DNA of 64,000 nt from Poriferisodalis sp965214215. GTDB lineage: Bacteria > Actinomycetota > Acidimicrobiia > Acidimicrobiales > Poriferisodalaceae. Of the stretch, positions 53,142 to 62,402 are shown piece after piece. The stretch is from contig NZ_CBDCBD010000003.1 of NCBI RefSeq assembly GCF_965214215.1, positions 1,364,001-1,428,000 of the forward strand. The letters run 5' to 3'. Made by a program: the position numbers and the translations under genes. Each line of letters starts with the position of its first letter. The stretch's first letter is position 1. The notes under the pieces are model-generated. The model worked only from the letters and a program-made list of their open reading frames with translations. It searched no databases and was not told the DNA's origin.

Positions 53142-53225
53142 CGGCTGGCTAACGCTCACAACCCAGATCAAGAGAGTTGAGCCTTCGCGATTTTGTGGGA
53201 TTCGGGCTGCTGGGCTCGGCGGGGG

Positions 53226-55091
53226 TCAGATGGACGTCCGCTGGAGGCGCTTGCGGGCTCGGCCGCGGGCGGTGGCGTCGAACACCGTCTTGCGGATGCG
53301 CACGGCGTCCGGGGTCACCTCGACGCACTCGTCATCGGCGATGAACTCCAGCGCTTGCTCGAGCGACAGGACTCGGGGCGGGGTCAACCGGACGGTGTCG
53401 TCTGACGCGGCTGCCCGCACGTTGGTCTGCTTCTTCTTGCGGCAGATGTTGACGTCCATGTCTTCGGGCCGAGGGTTCTCGCCGATCACCATGCCCTCGT
53501 AGACCTCGTCACCCGGAGCGACGAACAGCGATGCCCGCTCTTGGAGGGCCGCGATCGCATATCCGGTGACTGCACCGAAGCGGTCTGCGACGATCGACCC
53601 CGAGTTGCGGGTGCGCACCTCGCCCAGCCACGGTGTGTAGCCCTCGAACACGCTGTTCATGAGCCCGGTGCCTCGCGTCTCGGTCAGGAACTCGGTCCGG
53701 AATCCGATGAGGCCGCGTGTCGCCACGACGTAGTCGAGCCGAACCCATCCGGTGCCGTGATTCGACATGTTCAGCATCGTCGCCTTGCGCTCGCCGAGCA
53801 TCTGGGTGACGGCACCGACGAATTCTTCGGGCACGTCGATCGTGACGCGCTCGGTCGGCTCGCAGAGCTGGCCGTCGACGGTGCGGCTGATCACTTCGGG
53901 TTTGCCGATCGTCAGCTCGAAGCCCTCGCGTCGCATGATCTCCACCAGCACCGCCAACTGCAGCTCGCCCCGACCCTGGACCTGCCAGGTGTCGGGCCGG
54001 TCGGCTTCGTGGACCCGGATCGAGACATTGCCGATGAGCTCTGCGTCGAGACGATTCTTGATGAGGCGAGCGGTGAGCTTGTCGCCGTCCCGACCTGACA
54101 TCGGCGAGGTGTTGATGCCGATCGTGATCGACAGGCTGGGCTCGTCCACCCTGATGAGCGGCAGCGGTGCCGGATGCTCCAGGTCGGTGAGCGTCTCGCC
54201 GATCGTGATGTCCGGAATGCCCGAGATCGCGATGATCTCGCCCGCGTTCGCCTCGTCGGCATCGACGGGCTCGAGGCTCTCGGTTACGTAGAGCTCGTTG
54301 ATCTTGGCAGTCGAAACGGTGCCGTCGGTTCGGCACCACGACACGGTCTGGCCGCGCTTGATGGTGCCGTGCATGACACGGCACAGCGCGATGCGCCCCA
54401 CGTAGGGGCTCGAGTCGAGATTGGTCACCCACGCCTGCAGCGGATGCTCGGGATCGTGGCGGGGGGCTGGGACGGTGGCGAGCAGCGTGTCGAACATCGG
54501 GCGCAGATCGGTGCCGGGCACCTCGGGCTGCAACGACGCCGTGCCGCGTCGGGCGTCGGTGTAGACGATGGGAAAGTCGATCTGGTCGTCGGTCGCGTCG
54601 AGGTCCATGAACAGCTCGTAGACCTCGTCGACCACTTCGCTGACGCGGGCGTCGGGCCGGTCGATCTTGTTGATCACGAGCACGACCGGCAGCTGCAGTT
54701 CCAATGCCTTGCGCAGGACGAAGCGCGTCTGGGGCAGCGGACCCTCGCTGGAGTCGACCAGCAGCAGGACGCCGTCCACCATCGTGAGGGCGCGCTCGAC
54801 CTCGCCGCCGAAGTCCGCGTGGCCAGGCGTGTCGAGAATGTTGATCTTGGTCTCCGCGCCGGCGTCGTCGGTATACCGGACGGCGGTGTTCTTGGCCAGG
54901 ATCGTGATGCCCTTCTCGCGTTCGAGATCCATGGAGTCCATGACCCGTTCCGCGACCGTCTCATTGGAGCGAAAGGCGCCCGACTGCCACAGCATGGCGT
55001 CGACCAGCGTGGTCTTACCGTGGTCGACATGGGCGATGATCGCCACATTGCGCAGGTCTGCGCGCGCAACAAGATGCTCGGTTGCAGACAT
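53226..55091 (-). CDS. typA: TypA/BipA translational GTPase
   Basis: A 621-residue ribosome-associated GTPase. G1 AHVDHGKTTLVDAML, G2 REKGITILAKNTAV, G3 DTPGHADFGGEVERAL and G4 NKIDRPDAR are at the N-terminus; EF-Tu-like domain 2, two EF-G-like domains and the BipA-specific C-terminal domain (DRFGAVTGYAIAALQERASL, DEVYEGMVIGENPRPEDMDV, LTPPRVLSLEQALEFIADDE) follow. Length and order are typical. Start MSATEH (55091) is preferred to an ATG four codons earlier. Confidence 0.95.
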   Translation of the reverse strand: MSATEHLVARADLRNVAIIAHVDHGKTTLVDAMLWQSGAFRSNETVAERVMDSMDLEREKGITILAKNTAVRYTDDAGAETKINILDTPGHADFGGEVERALTMVDGVLLLVDSSEGPLPQTRFVLRKALELQLPVVLVINKIDRPDARVSEVVDEVYELFMDLDATDDQIDFPIVYTDARRGTASLQPEVPGTDLRPMFDTLLATVPAPRHDPEHPLQAWVTNLDSSPYVGRIALCRVMHGTIKRGQTVSWCRTDGTVSTAKINELYVTESLEPVDADEANAGEIIAISGIPDITIGETLTDLEHPAPLPLIRVDEPSLSITIGINTSPMSGRDGDKLTARLIKNRLDAELIGNVSIRVHEADRPDTWQVQGRGELQLAVLVEIMRREGFELTIGKPEVISRTVDGQLCEPTERVTIDVPEEFVGAVTQMLGERKATMLNMSNHGTGWVRLDYVVATRGLIGFRTEFLTETRGTGLMNSVFEGYTPWLGEVRTRNSGSIVADRFGAVTGYAIAALQERASLFVAPGDEVYEGMVIGENPRPEDMDVNICRKKKQTNVRAAASDDTVRLTPPRVLSLEQALEFIADDECVEVTPDAVRIRKTVFDATARGRARKRLQRTSI

Positions 55092-55213
55092 GGCGAGCCT
55101 CACGGGAGAGGGGTTCCGGCGCAGGATCGGCGTGCGGACTCACCACCGGTGAGTGCAGCCGATGACGCCGGGCGCTGCGCAGGTTCTCAATGCACCCGGA
55201 CGTCGTGATGGCT

Positions 55214-55233
55214 GCCGGGTGCGAGGACCCGGC
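55214..55233. terminator. GC-rich hairpin downstream of the carboxylesterase gene
   Basis: GCCGGGT-GCGAGG-ACCCGGC: a perfect 7-bp stem with a 6-nt loop, 137 bp past the end of the minus-strand esterase gene. No T-run follows, as is common in high-G+C actinobacteria. It could end esterase transcription before typA. Confidence 0.35.
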
Positions 55234-55323
55234 AATGCTGAACTCTACGGGCGCAACTGCGCACAGCGGCCAGCCGGCTCAGCAGTCAGCCGTGGCGCCG
55301 AGCGCGGCGCAGACTGACCTCGT

Positions 55324-55357
55324 CCTACAGCTTGAGGACTGATTGGCCTACAGCTTG
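55324..55357. repeat. 11-bp direct repeat
   Basis: CCTACAGCTTG occurs at 55324-55334 and again at 55347-55357, a 23-bp period, in the gap between typA and the esterase gene. The role is unknown; two copies only, so chance or a small slippage duplication is possible. Confidence 0.3.
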
Positions 55358-55370
55358 TGGGCGGGGGGCG

Positions 55371-56903
55371 CTAAATGACGCCGTCCCAGAGGCTGATCTC
55401 GTCGTCGGCGGGGCGGTTTGCCAACCGGCACTCGGTGTCGAGCAGCATGGTCGGGCGCGATTGGGCAGTCCAACGCGGCCAGTCCGGCAGCCCTGTGTGA
55501 TTCGGATCGCCGTCAGTGACGAACCGAACCCACGCCTCATGGGTGTTGGCAACCAAGTCGAGCGGTGGGTCGTCGCCGACGAAGCCACGTGCCATGTCGT
55601 TGTTGACCTGATCGAACATGAACGGCACCTCAAGGAAGTGGTGGGCGCCCCACTCCCCGTCGCCCTGCGGTGTGCGCCAGTCGAACCGGTACATCCACAA
55701 ATTCGGGTTGTGCGCAGCTTGCGCATCGGCAAGGCGGACGGCCGGGACGGTGAACATCCGGTCGGTCTCCACCGCCGCAGCGAGCTCGTGCGGTGCGGCC
55801 TCGGGCCGGTTTCCGCTGTACACCCCGAGGGCGGCATCGCCATCCTTGCCGACCATGCCGAACACGGCACCGATGCTGGTGCGTACGAGTTCCTCGTTGA
55901 ACATCTCCTTGAGGTCGACCACGAAGATCTGCGCCTCTTCCATCGTGGAGCCGATCATCACTCGCACATCCGACGCTGCCCCCGCGGCGATGGCGTCGAT
56001 CGGGCGCTGAGGCAGTTCTTCGGTGAAATACGTGGGCTGGAAGGCCATCGCCGACGCTGCCGCTTCGCGGTACTTCTCCGGGTTGCGGGTAGCACCGAGA
56101 TCGTTGACGACGTCGATCTGCGCCGCAAGCAGGGCGTCGTTGCCGACTGCGGCCAGAGCGGCGGAATCGCCGGGCTTCACTCCGACAGCGTCGAGCACGT
56201 AGCCGCTGATGAGCGACGCCGTGTCGGCGCTGAGACCATTGTGGGCAGCGCCGCTTTGGGGAATAGCTCCCTGGAACAGCCCCTTCGCCGCCGGCATTGC
56301 CATCAGCGTTCCGCAGCTCATGCCGCCCGCCGACTCGCCGGCGATCGTCACCTTCGATGGATCGCCGCCGAACGCTGCAATGTTCTCCTGGACCCACCGC
56401 AGAGCCGCGACCTGGTCGAGCATGCCGATGTTGCCCGAGGCGGGCAGGTGGCCGAAGTGGCTGGCGAGGTTCATGAACCCCTGGACGCCGAGCCGGTAGT
56501 TGATCGTCACGCACACCACGCCGTCACGGGCGAACGCCGCGCCGTTGTAGACGTCGTCGACGCCGCTGCCGGCGTAGAAAGCGCCGCCGTGGATCCACAC
56601 CAGCACCGGCAGGCCGCCGGCGCCCGGGTCCGGCGTCCACACATTCAGCCGCAGGCAGTCATCGCCGGCGGGATTGGGTGGTGTGCCCAGCTCGCCGAAA
56701 ATGCCGGGCATGGGCTGCTGCAGCGCCACAGGGCCGTAGGACGAGGCGTTTCGGACGCCATCCCAACTGGCCGGGGCCACTGGGGGCCGCCACCGCAAGT
56801 CGCCCACTGGCGGTGCCGCATAGGGAATGCCCTTGTAGGCGTGAACGCCCTGATCATCGACGCCAGCCAGACGTCCTGAACTGATCGTCACTTCTGCAGC
56901 CAT
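55371..56903 (-). CDS. Type-B carboxylesterase
   Basis: A 510-residue alpha/beta-hydrolase of the carboxylesterase type-B/para-nitrobenzyl esterase family. GIPYAAPPVGDLRWRPPVA and the Cys-containing DCLRLNVWTP open the fold, VWIHGGAFYAGSG gives the oxyanion hole, and FGGDPSKVTIAGESAGGMSC the nucleophile Ser. The His region is EWGAHHFLEVPFMF. No signal peptide, so it is cytoplasmic. Divergent from the MFS gene (65 bp), which may share its promoter region. Confidence 0.92.
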   Translation of the reverse strand: MAAEVTISSGRLAGVDDQGVHAYKGIPYAAPPVGDLRWRPPVAPASWDGVRNASSYGPVALQQPMPGIFGELGTPPNPAGDDCLRLNVWTPDPGAGGLPVLVWIHGGAFYAGSGVDDVYNGAAFARDGVVCVTINYRLGVQGFMNLASHFGHLPASGNIGMLDQVAALRWVQENIAAFGGDPSKVTIAGESAGGMSCGTLMAMPAAKGLFQGAIPQSGAAHNGLSADTASLISGYVLDAVGVKPGDSAALAAVGNDALLAAQIDVVNDLGATRNPEKYREAAASAMAFQPTYFTEELPQRPIDAIAAGAASDVRVMIGSTMEEAQIFVVDLKEMFNEELVRTSIGAVFGMVGKDGDAALGVYSGNRPEAAPHELAAAVETDRMFTVPAVRLADAQAAHNPNLWMYRFDWRTPQGDGEWGAHHFLEVPFMFDQVNNDMARGFVGDDPPLDLVANTHEAWVRFVTDGDPNHTGLPDWPRWTAQSRPTMLLDTECRLANRPADDEISLWDGVI

Positions 56904-56968
56904 GCCTGCCCCCCTCGTTGCGCTGCGATGTTAGGCGCGAGCGGTGCGGAACTAGCGTGCAGGGGCTT

Positions 56969-58177
56969 ATGAAGAGGCGGGGCACGACGGGCGAGTGGCG
57001 CCGCGTGCTGCTCTATTTCGGCGGAATGATGGGGCCGCTCGGCACGTTCGTGATGCTGCCGATGATCCCCGAGCTGCGCTTGACGTTCTCGGTCACCACC
57101 GGCCAGATCGGCTGGGCTCTGTGGTGTTACCTCGTGCCGTTCGCTGGGCTCTTGCTGGTGTCGGGCACGATCGCCGACCGCTGGGGCCGCGCCCGGGTAT
57201 TGCGCCCTGCCGTTGCGCTGTATGCAGTGGCGACCCTCGGATGCGCAATCGCGCCCGGGTATTTGTGGTTCCTCGCCGCCCGCGTCGGGCAGGGGTCGAT
57301 GAACGCATTCATCACACCGCTGCTGCTGGCGATGCTGACCGAGACCGCGTCCGCAGACCGCGTCGGGCGCGTTGTCGGTCGTTATGCGGCCTTCCAGGCC
57401 CTCGGTCAACTGTCTGCGCCGCTGCTGGGCGGGATTGGCGCAGACACCAACTGGCGCCTTGCGTACGTCGTGACGGCCGCCGTCGGCGCACTCATCGCAC
57501 TGCTGCTGCCGAAGAGCCCGAGCACGAAGTCCGAGAGCCCGAACATGTCGGCAAAGGTGCCCAGCCCCTCCGACGCGATCACCTCTCTTGCGCCGATCCC
57601 GCCGCCTCGGCTGCGCACACTGATGCGCCTCCCGACACTACTGGTCGCCACGACGGCGCTGTTGGCCGCCTTGGGACCCGTCGGCGCGAGCATCTTGGTG
57701 GCGTTGAGCGGCCGGGATGTCATCGGATTGACGGGTTCACAGGTGGGGGTGCTCCTGCTTGGCGGGGGTGCTGCCGGAATGGTCACCGCGCCGCCGTGGG
57801 GCATAGCGCTTGACCGCTTAGGTGGGCGGCGAGCAGCCACGATCGCCATCGCCACTTGCTCCGCGCTGGTGGCCCTGCTGCCCGTCGCACAGTCGACCTG
57901 GCTGCTTGCATGCATCTGGTTCGTGGCGGGCGCCGCCATCCAGGCCACCGTGGTCAGCTTTCAGTCGCTCGCCTCGATTGCGGCGCCCGACAACCGGACG
58001 GGCGCCCTCTCGTTCACTCTGTCGCTGCGGTTCAGCGGTCATGCCATCGGCTCGATTGTGTGGCTCCCCGTGTTCGCGGTCAGCCCGACTGCGGCGTACC
58101 TTGCCTCCGCCGCGGTTGGCGGTCTCGCTGTCGTGGCCGTACTGGCCAGCCGGCTGGACACCAACGGCCCAGTCTGA
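56969..58177 (+). CDS. Major facilitator superfamily (MFS) transporter
   Basis: A 402-residue permease with 12 predicted membrane helices. The A-motif between helices 2 and 3 is GTIADRWGRARVLRPAV (G-x-x-x-D-R-x-G-R), followed by GQGSMNAFITPLLLAMLTET, typical of drug-efflux-type MFS proteins. Start ATG 56969 with an AGGGGC Shine-Dalgarno is preferred to the ATG 17 codons upstream. Substrate cannot be told. Confidence 0.9.
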   Translation: MKRRGTTGEWRRVLLYFGGMMGPLGTFVMLPMIPELRLTFSVTTGQIGWALWCYLVPFAGLLLVSGTIADRWGRARVLRPAVALYAVATLGCAIAPGYLWFLAARVGQGSMNAFITPLLLAMLTETASADRVGRVVGRYAAFQALGQLSAPLLGGIGADTNWRLAYVVTAAVGALIALLLPKSPSTKSESPNMSAKVPSPSDAITSLAPIPPPRLRTLMRLPTLLVATTALLAALGPVGASILVALSGRDVIGLTGSQVGVLLLGGGAAGMVTAPPWGIALDRLGGRRAATIAIATCSALVALLPVAQSTWLLACIWFVAGAAIQATVVSFQSLASIAAPDNRTGALSFTLSLRFSGHAIGSIVWLPVFAVSPTAAYLASAAVGGLAVVAVLASRLDTNGPV

Positions 58178-58179
58178 AT

Positions 58180-58194
58180 CGGCCGTTTCGGCCG
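58180..58194. terminator. Hairpin between convergent MFS and molybdoenzyme genes
   Basis: CGGCCG-TTT-CGGCCG: a 6-bp stem with a 3-nt loop in the 24-bp gap between the convergent stops at 58177 and 58202. The symmetric position makes a two-way terminator plausible. Confidence 0.35.
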
Positions 58195-58201
58195 CGAGCT
58201 G

Positions 58202-60472
58202 TTACGCGTGCTGCAGGTGTTGCCACACGCGCTCGGGCGTGCAGGGGAGCTCGACATGACGGATGCCGAGGTGCGACAGCGCATCAACCACCGCGTTGTG
58301 CACTGCCGGCGTGGCGCCGATCGTGCCTGACTCGCCGATGCCCTTAGCGCCCAGCGGGTTGCGGTCGGTCGGCGTCTCCAGCGGGATCCGTTCGAAGCTC
58401 GGCAGTTCTGCTGCTGATGCGATGGCGTAGTCCATGAAGTTGCCGGTCAGCGGGTTGCCGTCGTTGTCGTAGACGAACACCTCGCCGAGTGCATGGGTGA
58501 TGCCGGAGGCCACGCCGCCATGCACCTGTCCTTCGACGATCATCGGATTCACGATCACGCCGGCGTCGTCGCACGTCACATGGCGCAGCGGGGTGACCTG
58601 GCCGGTGTCGCGATCCACCTCCACGACCGAGAGCTGCACACCGAACGGAAACGTGGCCGCCGGCGGCTGAAAGTCGCTCTCAGCCTGCAGATCACGACCC
58701 TCGGACTCGTTGGCGTGGGCCGCAATCTGGGCCCAGTCGAGTGACCGGGCGGGCGTCCCGACCACCGCGAACGTGCCGGCCTCGACGTCCAGCACGATGT
58801 CAGCGGGATCGGCCTCGAGCATTGCTGCGGCGGCTTGCTTGGCCTGCTCGACCACTGCTTCGGCTGCTTCGAACACCGCAGCCCCGCCTGTCTGAAGCGA
58901 GCGGGAGCCGCCGGTGCCGCCGCCGCGGGGGATCTCGTCGGTGTCCCCGTGACGCACCTCGATCATGTCGAACGCGATGCCGGTGAGGTCGGCAGCAATC
59001 TGGGCGTACGCGGTGTGATGGCCCTGCCCATGGTTCGATGAGCCAGTGAGCACCAGCGCCGATCCGTCGTGCCGGACCTCCATGGCGCCGAATTCCGGTG
59101 CGCCCATCGGGTTCGAGATCTCCACGTAAGCGCTCCAGCCCAAGCCGAGCAGCTTTGATGAGCCCTGCGAGCGGCGTCGCTGCTGCTCGGCTCGCAGGCT
59201 CCGGTAATCGGCAGCTTCCGTCACGGCGTCGAGGGCTTTGGCGTACTCGCCGGAGTCCATGTCGGCGCCGGTGGGGGTCTTGAACGGGAACGCCTCAGGC
59301 TGGATGAAGTTGCGGCGCCGCAGCTCGCCGGGGTCCATCCCTATCTCGGCCGCGAACAGGTCCATCATGCGTTCGATCGCCAAAGCGGCCTCCGGTCGGC
59401 CTGCTCCCCGGTACGCGCCCACCGGCGCAGTGTTCGTTAGGACCGAATTGGTGGACACCGCCACGTTCGGAATGTCGTACACGCCCGTTGCCATGGTGCG
59501 CACGAACATGGGCAGCAGTGACCCGATCATGGGGTAGGCGCCGGCGTCCTGCAGTGCGTCCACCTCGTAGGTCGTCACGTTGCCGTCACGGGTGCCCCCG
59601 AGCCGTGCCGAGTACGAGATCGCCCGGGCATGGGTGAATCCGGTCATGGATTCCGAGCGAGTCTCCGCCCAGCGCACAGGGCGTTCGAGGCGGCAGGTGA
59701 GGCGCGCCACCACGAAGTCTTCGACATATTGGGCGTTCTTGGCGCCGAAGCCCCCGCCGACATCGGGCGTGATGACATGGACCTGGCTGGGCTCCAGCCC
59801 GCAGAATGCCGACAGGGTGTCCCGGGTCTGGTGGGGGAACTGCGTGCAGGCCCAATAGGTAAGCCGCTGTGTGGCAGGGTCCCAGGAGGCCAGCGCAGCG
59901 CGAGGCTCGATGGGGGCTGCGGTCATCCGGGGGTTGGTGAACGCCAGCTCGACGGTGACCTCGCAGCCGGTGAAGGGGTCCTGCCCGTCTTGGGGGCCCG
60001 AAGGGATGGCGAACACCGTGTTGGTCTCGGCCTCGGGGAACAGCAGCCGGTCGTTGCGTGCGGACTCTGCAGTGTCGAGCAGGGGATCGAGCGGTTCGAA
60101 TTCGGCGTACACCAACTCGGCCGCATCGATCGCTTTAGTCTGCGACTCGGCGACGACCACGGCGTAGGGATCGCCCACATATCGCACCCGATCTGCCGCC
60201 AGCGGCGAGCGCAGCATCTGCTGGTTGAGCATGGGCATGCGGGGCGGATCGGCGCTGAGCTCGAGATCGGCCGCTGTGAACACGCCCACAACGCCCGGCA
60301 TGCCTTGCGCCTCGTCGACGTGGATGGCCGAGATGTCTGCGTGGGCCATCGTCGATCGGACGAACACGGCAGACAGTGCCCCCTCGCATTCGACGTCATC
60401 GACGTAGGTGCCGCCGACGGTGAGGAGTTCGGGGTCTTCCTTTCGTTCCACGCGGGTGCCGAGCATGCTCAT
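58202..60472 (-). CDS. Xanthine-dehydrogenase-family molybdopterin-binding subunit B
   Basis: A 756-residue molybdenum hydroxylase large subunit: SMLGTRVERKEDPELLTVGG and AVFVRSTMAHADISAI at the N-terminus, DVGGGFGAKNAQYVED, GAYRGAGRPEAALAIER and GSSNHGQGHHTAYAQIA for cofactor binding, GIGESGTIG near the C-terminus with the catalytic Glu. Only moderately similar to the subunit at 41437-43836. No small or medium subunit gene flanks it. It follows the monooxygenase gene by 38 bp in the same direction. Confidence 0.9.
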   Translation of the reverse strand: MSMLGTRVERKEDPELLTVGGTYVDDVECEGALSAVFVRSTMAHADISAIHVDEAQGMPGVVGVFTAADLELSADPPRMPMLNQQMLRSPLAADRVRYVGDPYAVVVAESQTKAIDAAELVYAEFEPLDPLLDTAESARNDRLLFPEAETNTVFAIPSGPQDGQDPFTGCEVTVELAFTNPRMTAAPIEPRAALASWDPATQRLTYWACTQFPHQTRDTLSAFCGLEPSQVHVITPDVGGGFGAKNAQYVEDFVVARLTCRLERPVRWAETRSESMTGFTHARAISYSARLGGTRDGNVTTYEVDALQDAGAYPMIGSLLPMFVRTMATGVYDIPNVAVSTNSVLTNTAPVGAYRGAGRPEAALAIERMMDLFAAEIGMDPGELRRRNFIQPEAFPFKTPTGADMDSGEYAKALDAVTEAADYRSLRAEQQRRRSQGSSKLLGLGWSAYVEISNPMGAPEFGAMEVRHDGSALVLTGSSNHGQGHHTAYAQIAADLTGIAFDMIEVRHGDTDEIPRGGGTGGSRSLQTGGAAVFEAAEAVVEQAKQAAAAMLEADPADIVLDVEAGTFAVVGTPARSLDWAQIAAHANESEGRDLQAESDFQPPAATFPFGVQLSVVEVDRDTGQVTPLRHVTCDDAGVIVNPMIVEGQVHGGVASGITHALGEVFVYDNDGNPLTGNFMDYAIASAAELPSFERIPLETPTDRNPLGAKGIGESGTIGATPAVHNAVVDALSHLGIRHVELPCTPERVWQHLQHA

Positions 60473-60510
60473 GAGCAGGGAAATCCTTCGATTGCAGCGT
60501 CGCCCGACGA

Positions 60511-62208
60511 TCAGCCGACGCCGACTGCGGTGCGTTGGGTCGCGAACGACACTCCGTCATAGTCGTGATCGGCGATGTCGTCGATGCGTCGCTTGTACTT
60601 CGGGGCGCCGCCGTTGTACACGAGGTAGCGGATCGTGCCCTTCTCGTGCCCGTCGACGTTCGAGTTGTAGCCCGTGAACCAGCCCTGCGCCTTGCGCATC
60701 AGCATCATGGAGTACATCTCGATGACGTGATTGGTCCATTCCCGCTCGGCGTCTTCGTCGGCCTCGAAGCGGGTGTAGCCGTTCTCCCAGGCGTAGTCGA
60801 GCATGCCGGTCACCCAGTCGACGCCGATCTCGATGCCGCGCGGGTAGTTGGTCGAAGCTGAGCCGCTCTGCGGCCCGGCGATGGTCATCAGGTTCGGGAA
60901 GCCATGCACCATGAGGCCGATGTAGGTGACCGGCCCGTCGGACCACTTGTCGCGCAGTGCCACGCCGCCCGAGCCCCGGAAATCGATCCGGTCGAAGCTG
61001 CCGGTGATGGCGTCGAAGCCGGTGGCGTACACGATGAGATCAAACTCGTGGTGCCCTGTGGTGGTCTCGATGCCGGTCGGGGTAATGCGGGTGATCGGTG
61101 TCTCGGTGATGTCAACCAGATCCACATTCGGCTTGTTGTAGGTCTCGTAGTAGCGCGTCTCGAGCGGGACCCGCTGCACGCCGAAGCCGTGGTCTTTGGG
61201 GATGAGCTTCTCCGCGATGACCGGGTCGTCGACCCGCTCGCGGATCTTGTCGCCGATGAAGGCCGACAGCTCTGCGTTGGCCTTCTCGTCGAAGAAGATC
61301 TCGCGGAAGTTGGCCATCCAGATGCCGAAGCCCGGTTCTCCGTACAGCTTCTCCCACATCGCCCGTCGTTCTTCGGGTGTGACGTTCCAGAAGCCGCGGC
61401 GGTCGGGCTCGTGCTCGAAGCCGCCTGGAGTACGTGCGCATTTTTCGAAGATCTCGTCGTAGCGGGCGCGGATGCCGTCCATCTCCTGGTCGGAGATCTC
61501 GCTGTTGTGCAGCGGGGCGCACCAGTTGGGCCGCCGCTGGAACACCGTGAGGTGCTCGGCTCGCTCGCCGATGGCTGCGATGGCCTGCACGCCGGTTGCG
61601 CCGGTGCCAATCACCGCAACCCGCTTGCCCTCGATCTCGACGGGTTCGGCGGGCCAGTGGTAGGTGTGGAACGACGGTCCTTCGAAGACGTCGGTGCCGT
61701 CGGCGTTGACGCCCTCGATGCGGGGATAGGTGGGAGCGGACAGCAGGCCGAGGGCGGTGAGCAGAAACCGGCAGCTCAGGTCACGCCCGTCACCGAGGTG
61801 CAGGCGCCAGATGCCGGCGTCGTCGTCGAAGTGCGCTGTCTCGACGGTGCAGTTGAACTGCATGTACTTGCGCAGGTCGAACTTGTCGGCGACGTGGTTC
61901 AGGTAGCGCAGGTTCTCCGGTTGGCCCGAGAAGCGTTCCTTCCAGTGCCACTCGTCGAGCAGCTCGTCGGAGAACGAGTAGCCGTAGGTGTAGCTCTCCG
62001 AGTCGAACCGGCAGCCGGGGTAGCGGTTCCAGAACCAGGTGCCGCCGAGGTCGCTGCCCATCTCGAGCACGGTCGCATGGACGCCGCGCTCGGCCAGCCG
62101 GTACATCTGGTAGATACCGGCCACGCCGGCGCCGATGATGATGACCTCGTACTCAGGCTCGCCTGCGGCGCTGCCGTTCGAGGTTCCGTTCGTCGCTGCT
62201 GCTGACAT
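60511..62208 (-). CDS. Flavin-containing (Baeyer-Villiger-type) monooxygenase B
   Basis: A 565-residue class-B monooxygenase. VIIIGAGVAGIYQMYRL (FAD), GSDLGGTWFWNRYPGCRFD, the fingerprint FEGPSFHTYHWPAE and VAVIGTGATGVQA (NADPH) are in the cyclohexanone-monooxygenase order and spacing. Start MSAAATNG at 62208, after GGGGGAAA, gives the normal length. It is divergent from the LLM oxidoreductase B gene (194 bp) and resembles the arrangement of paralogues A at 26.5-31.4 kb. Confidence 0.92.
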   Translation of the reverse strand: MSAAATNGTSNGSAAGEPEYEVIIIGAGVAGIYQMYRLAERGVHATVLEMGSDLGGTWFWNRYPGCRFDSESYTYGYSFSDELLDEWHWKERFSGQPENLRYLNHVADKFDLRKYMQFNCTVETAHFDDDAGIWRLHLGDGRDLSCRFLLTALGLLSAPTYPRIEGVNADGTDVFEGPSFHTYHWPAEPVEIEGKRVAVIGTGATGVQAIAAIGERAEHLTVFQRRPNWCAPLHNSEISDQEMDGIRARYDEIFEKCARTPGGFEHEPDRRGFWNVTPEERRAMWEKLYGEPGFGIWMANFREIFFDEKANAELSAFIGDKIRERVDDPVIAEKLIPKDHGFGVQRVPLETRYYETYNKPNVDLVDITETPITRITPTGIETTTGHHEFDLIVYATGFDAITGSFDRIDFRGSGGVALRDKWSDGPVTYIGLMVHGFPNLMTIAGPQSGSASTNYPRGIEIGVDWVTGMLDYAWENGYTRFEADEDAEREWTNHVIEMYSMMLMRKAQGWFTGYNSNVDGHEKGTIRYLVYNGGAPKYKRRIDDIADHDYDGVSFATQRTAVGVG

Positions 62209-62402
62209 GTCTGATTTCCCCCGCTGGAATCGTTGAACGCGTCGCCTGGACAGACGGCTTGGACTCGGCGAATGGGCTGCCGCCCCGCTCGAGAGCGCCC
62301 GATTGATCTGCTTTCCAACAATAGTCGAATGCATGTTAGGAAATCTCCAGGGGACGTATTGCTGGTCGGTCGGCCTCGCCGGCCCGGCTCTAGTCTCCGG
62401 GA

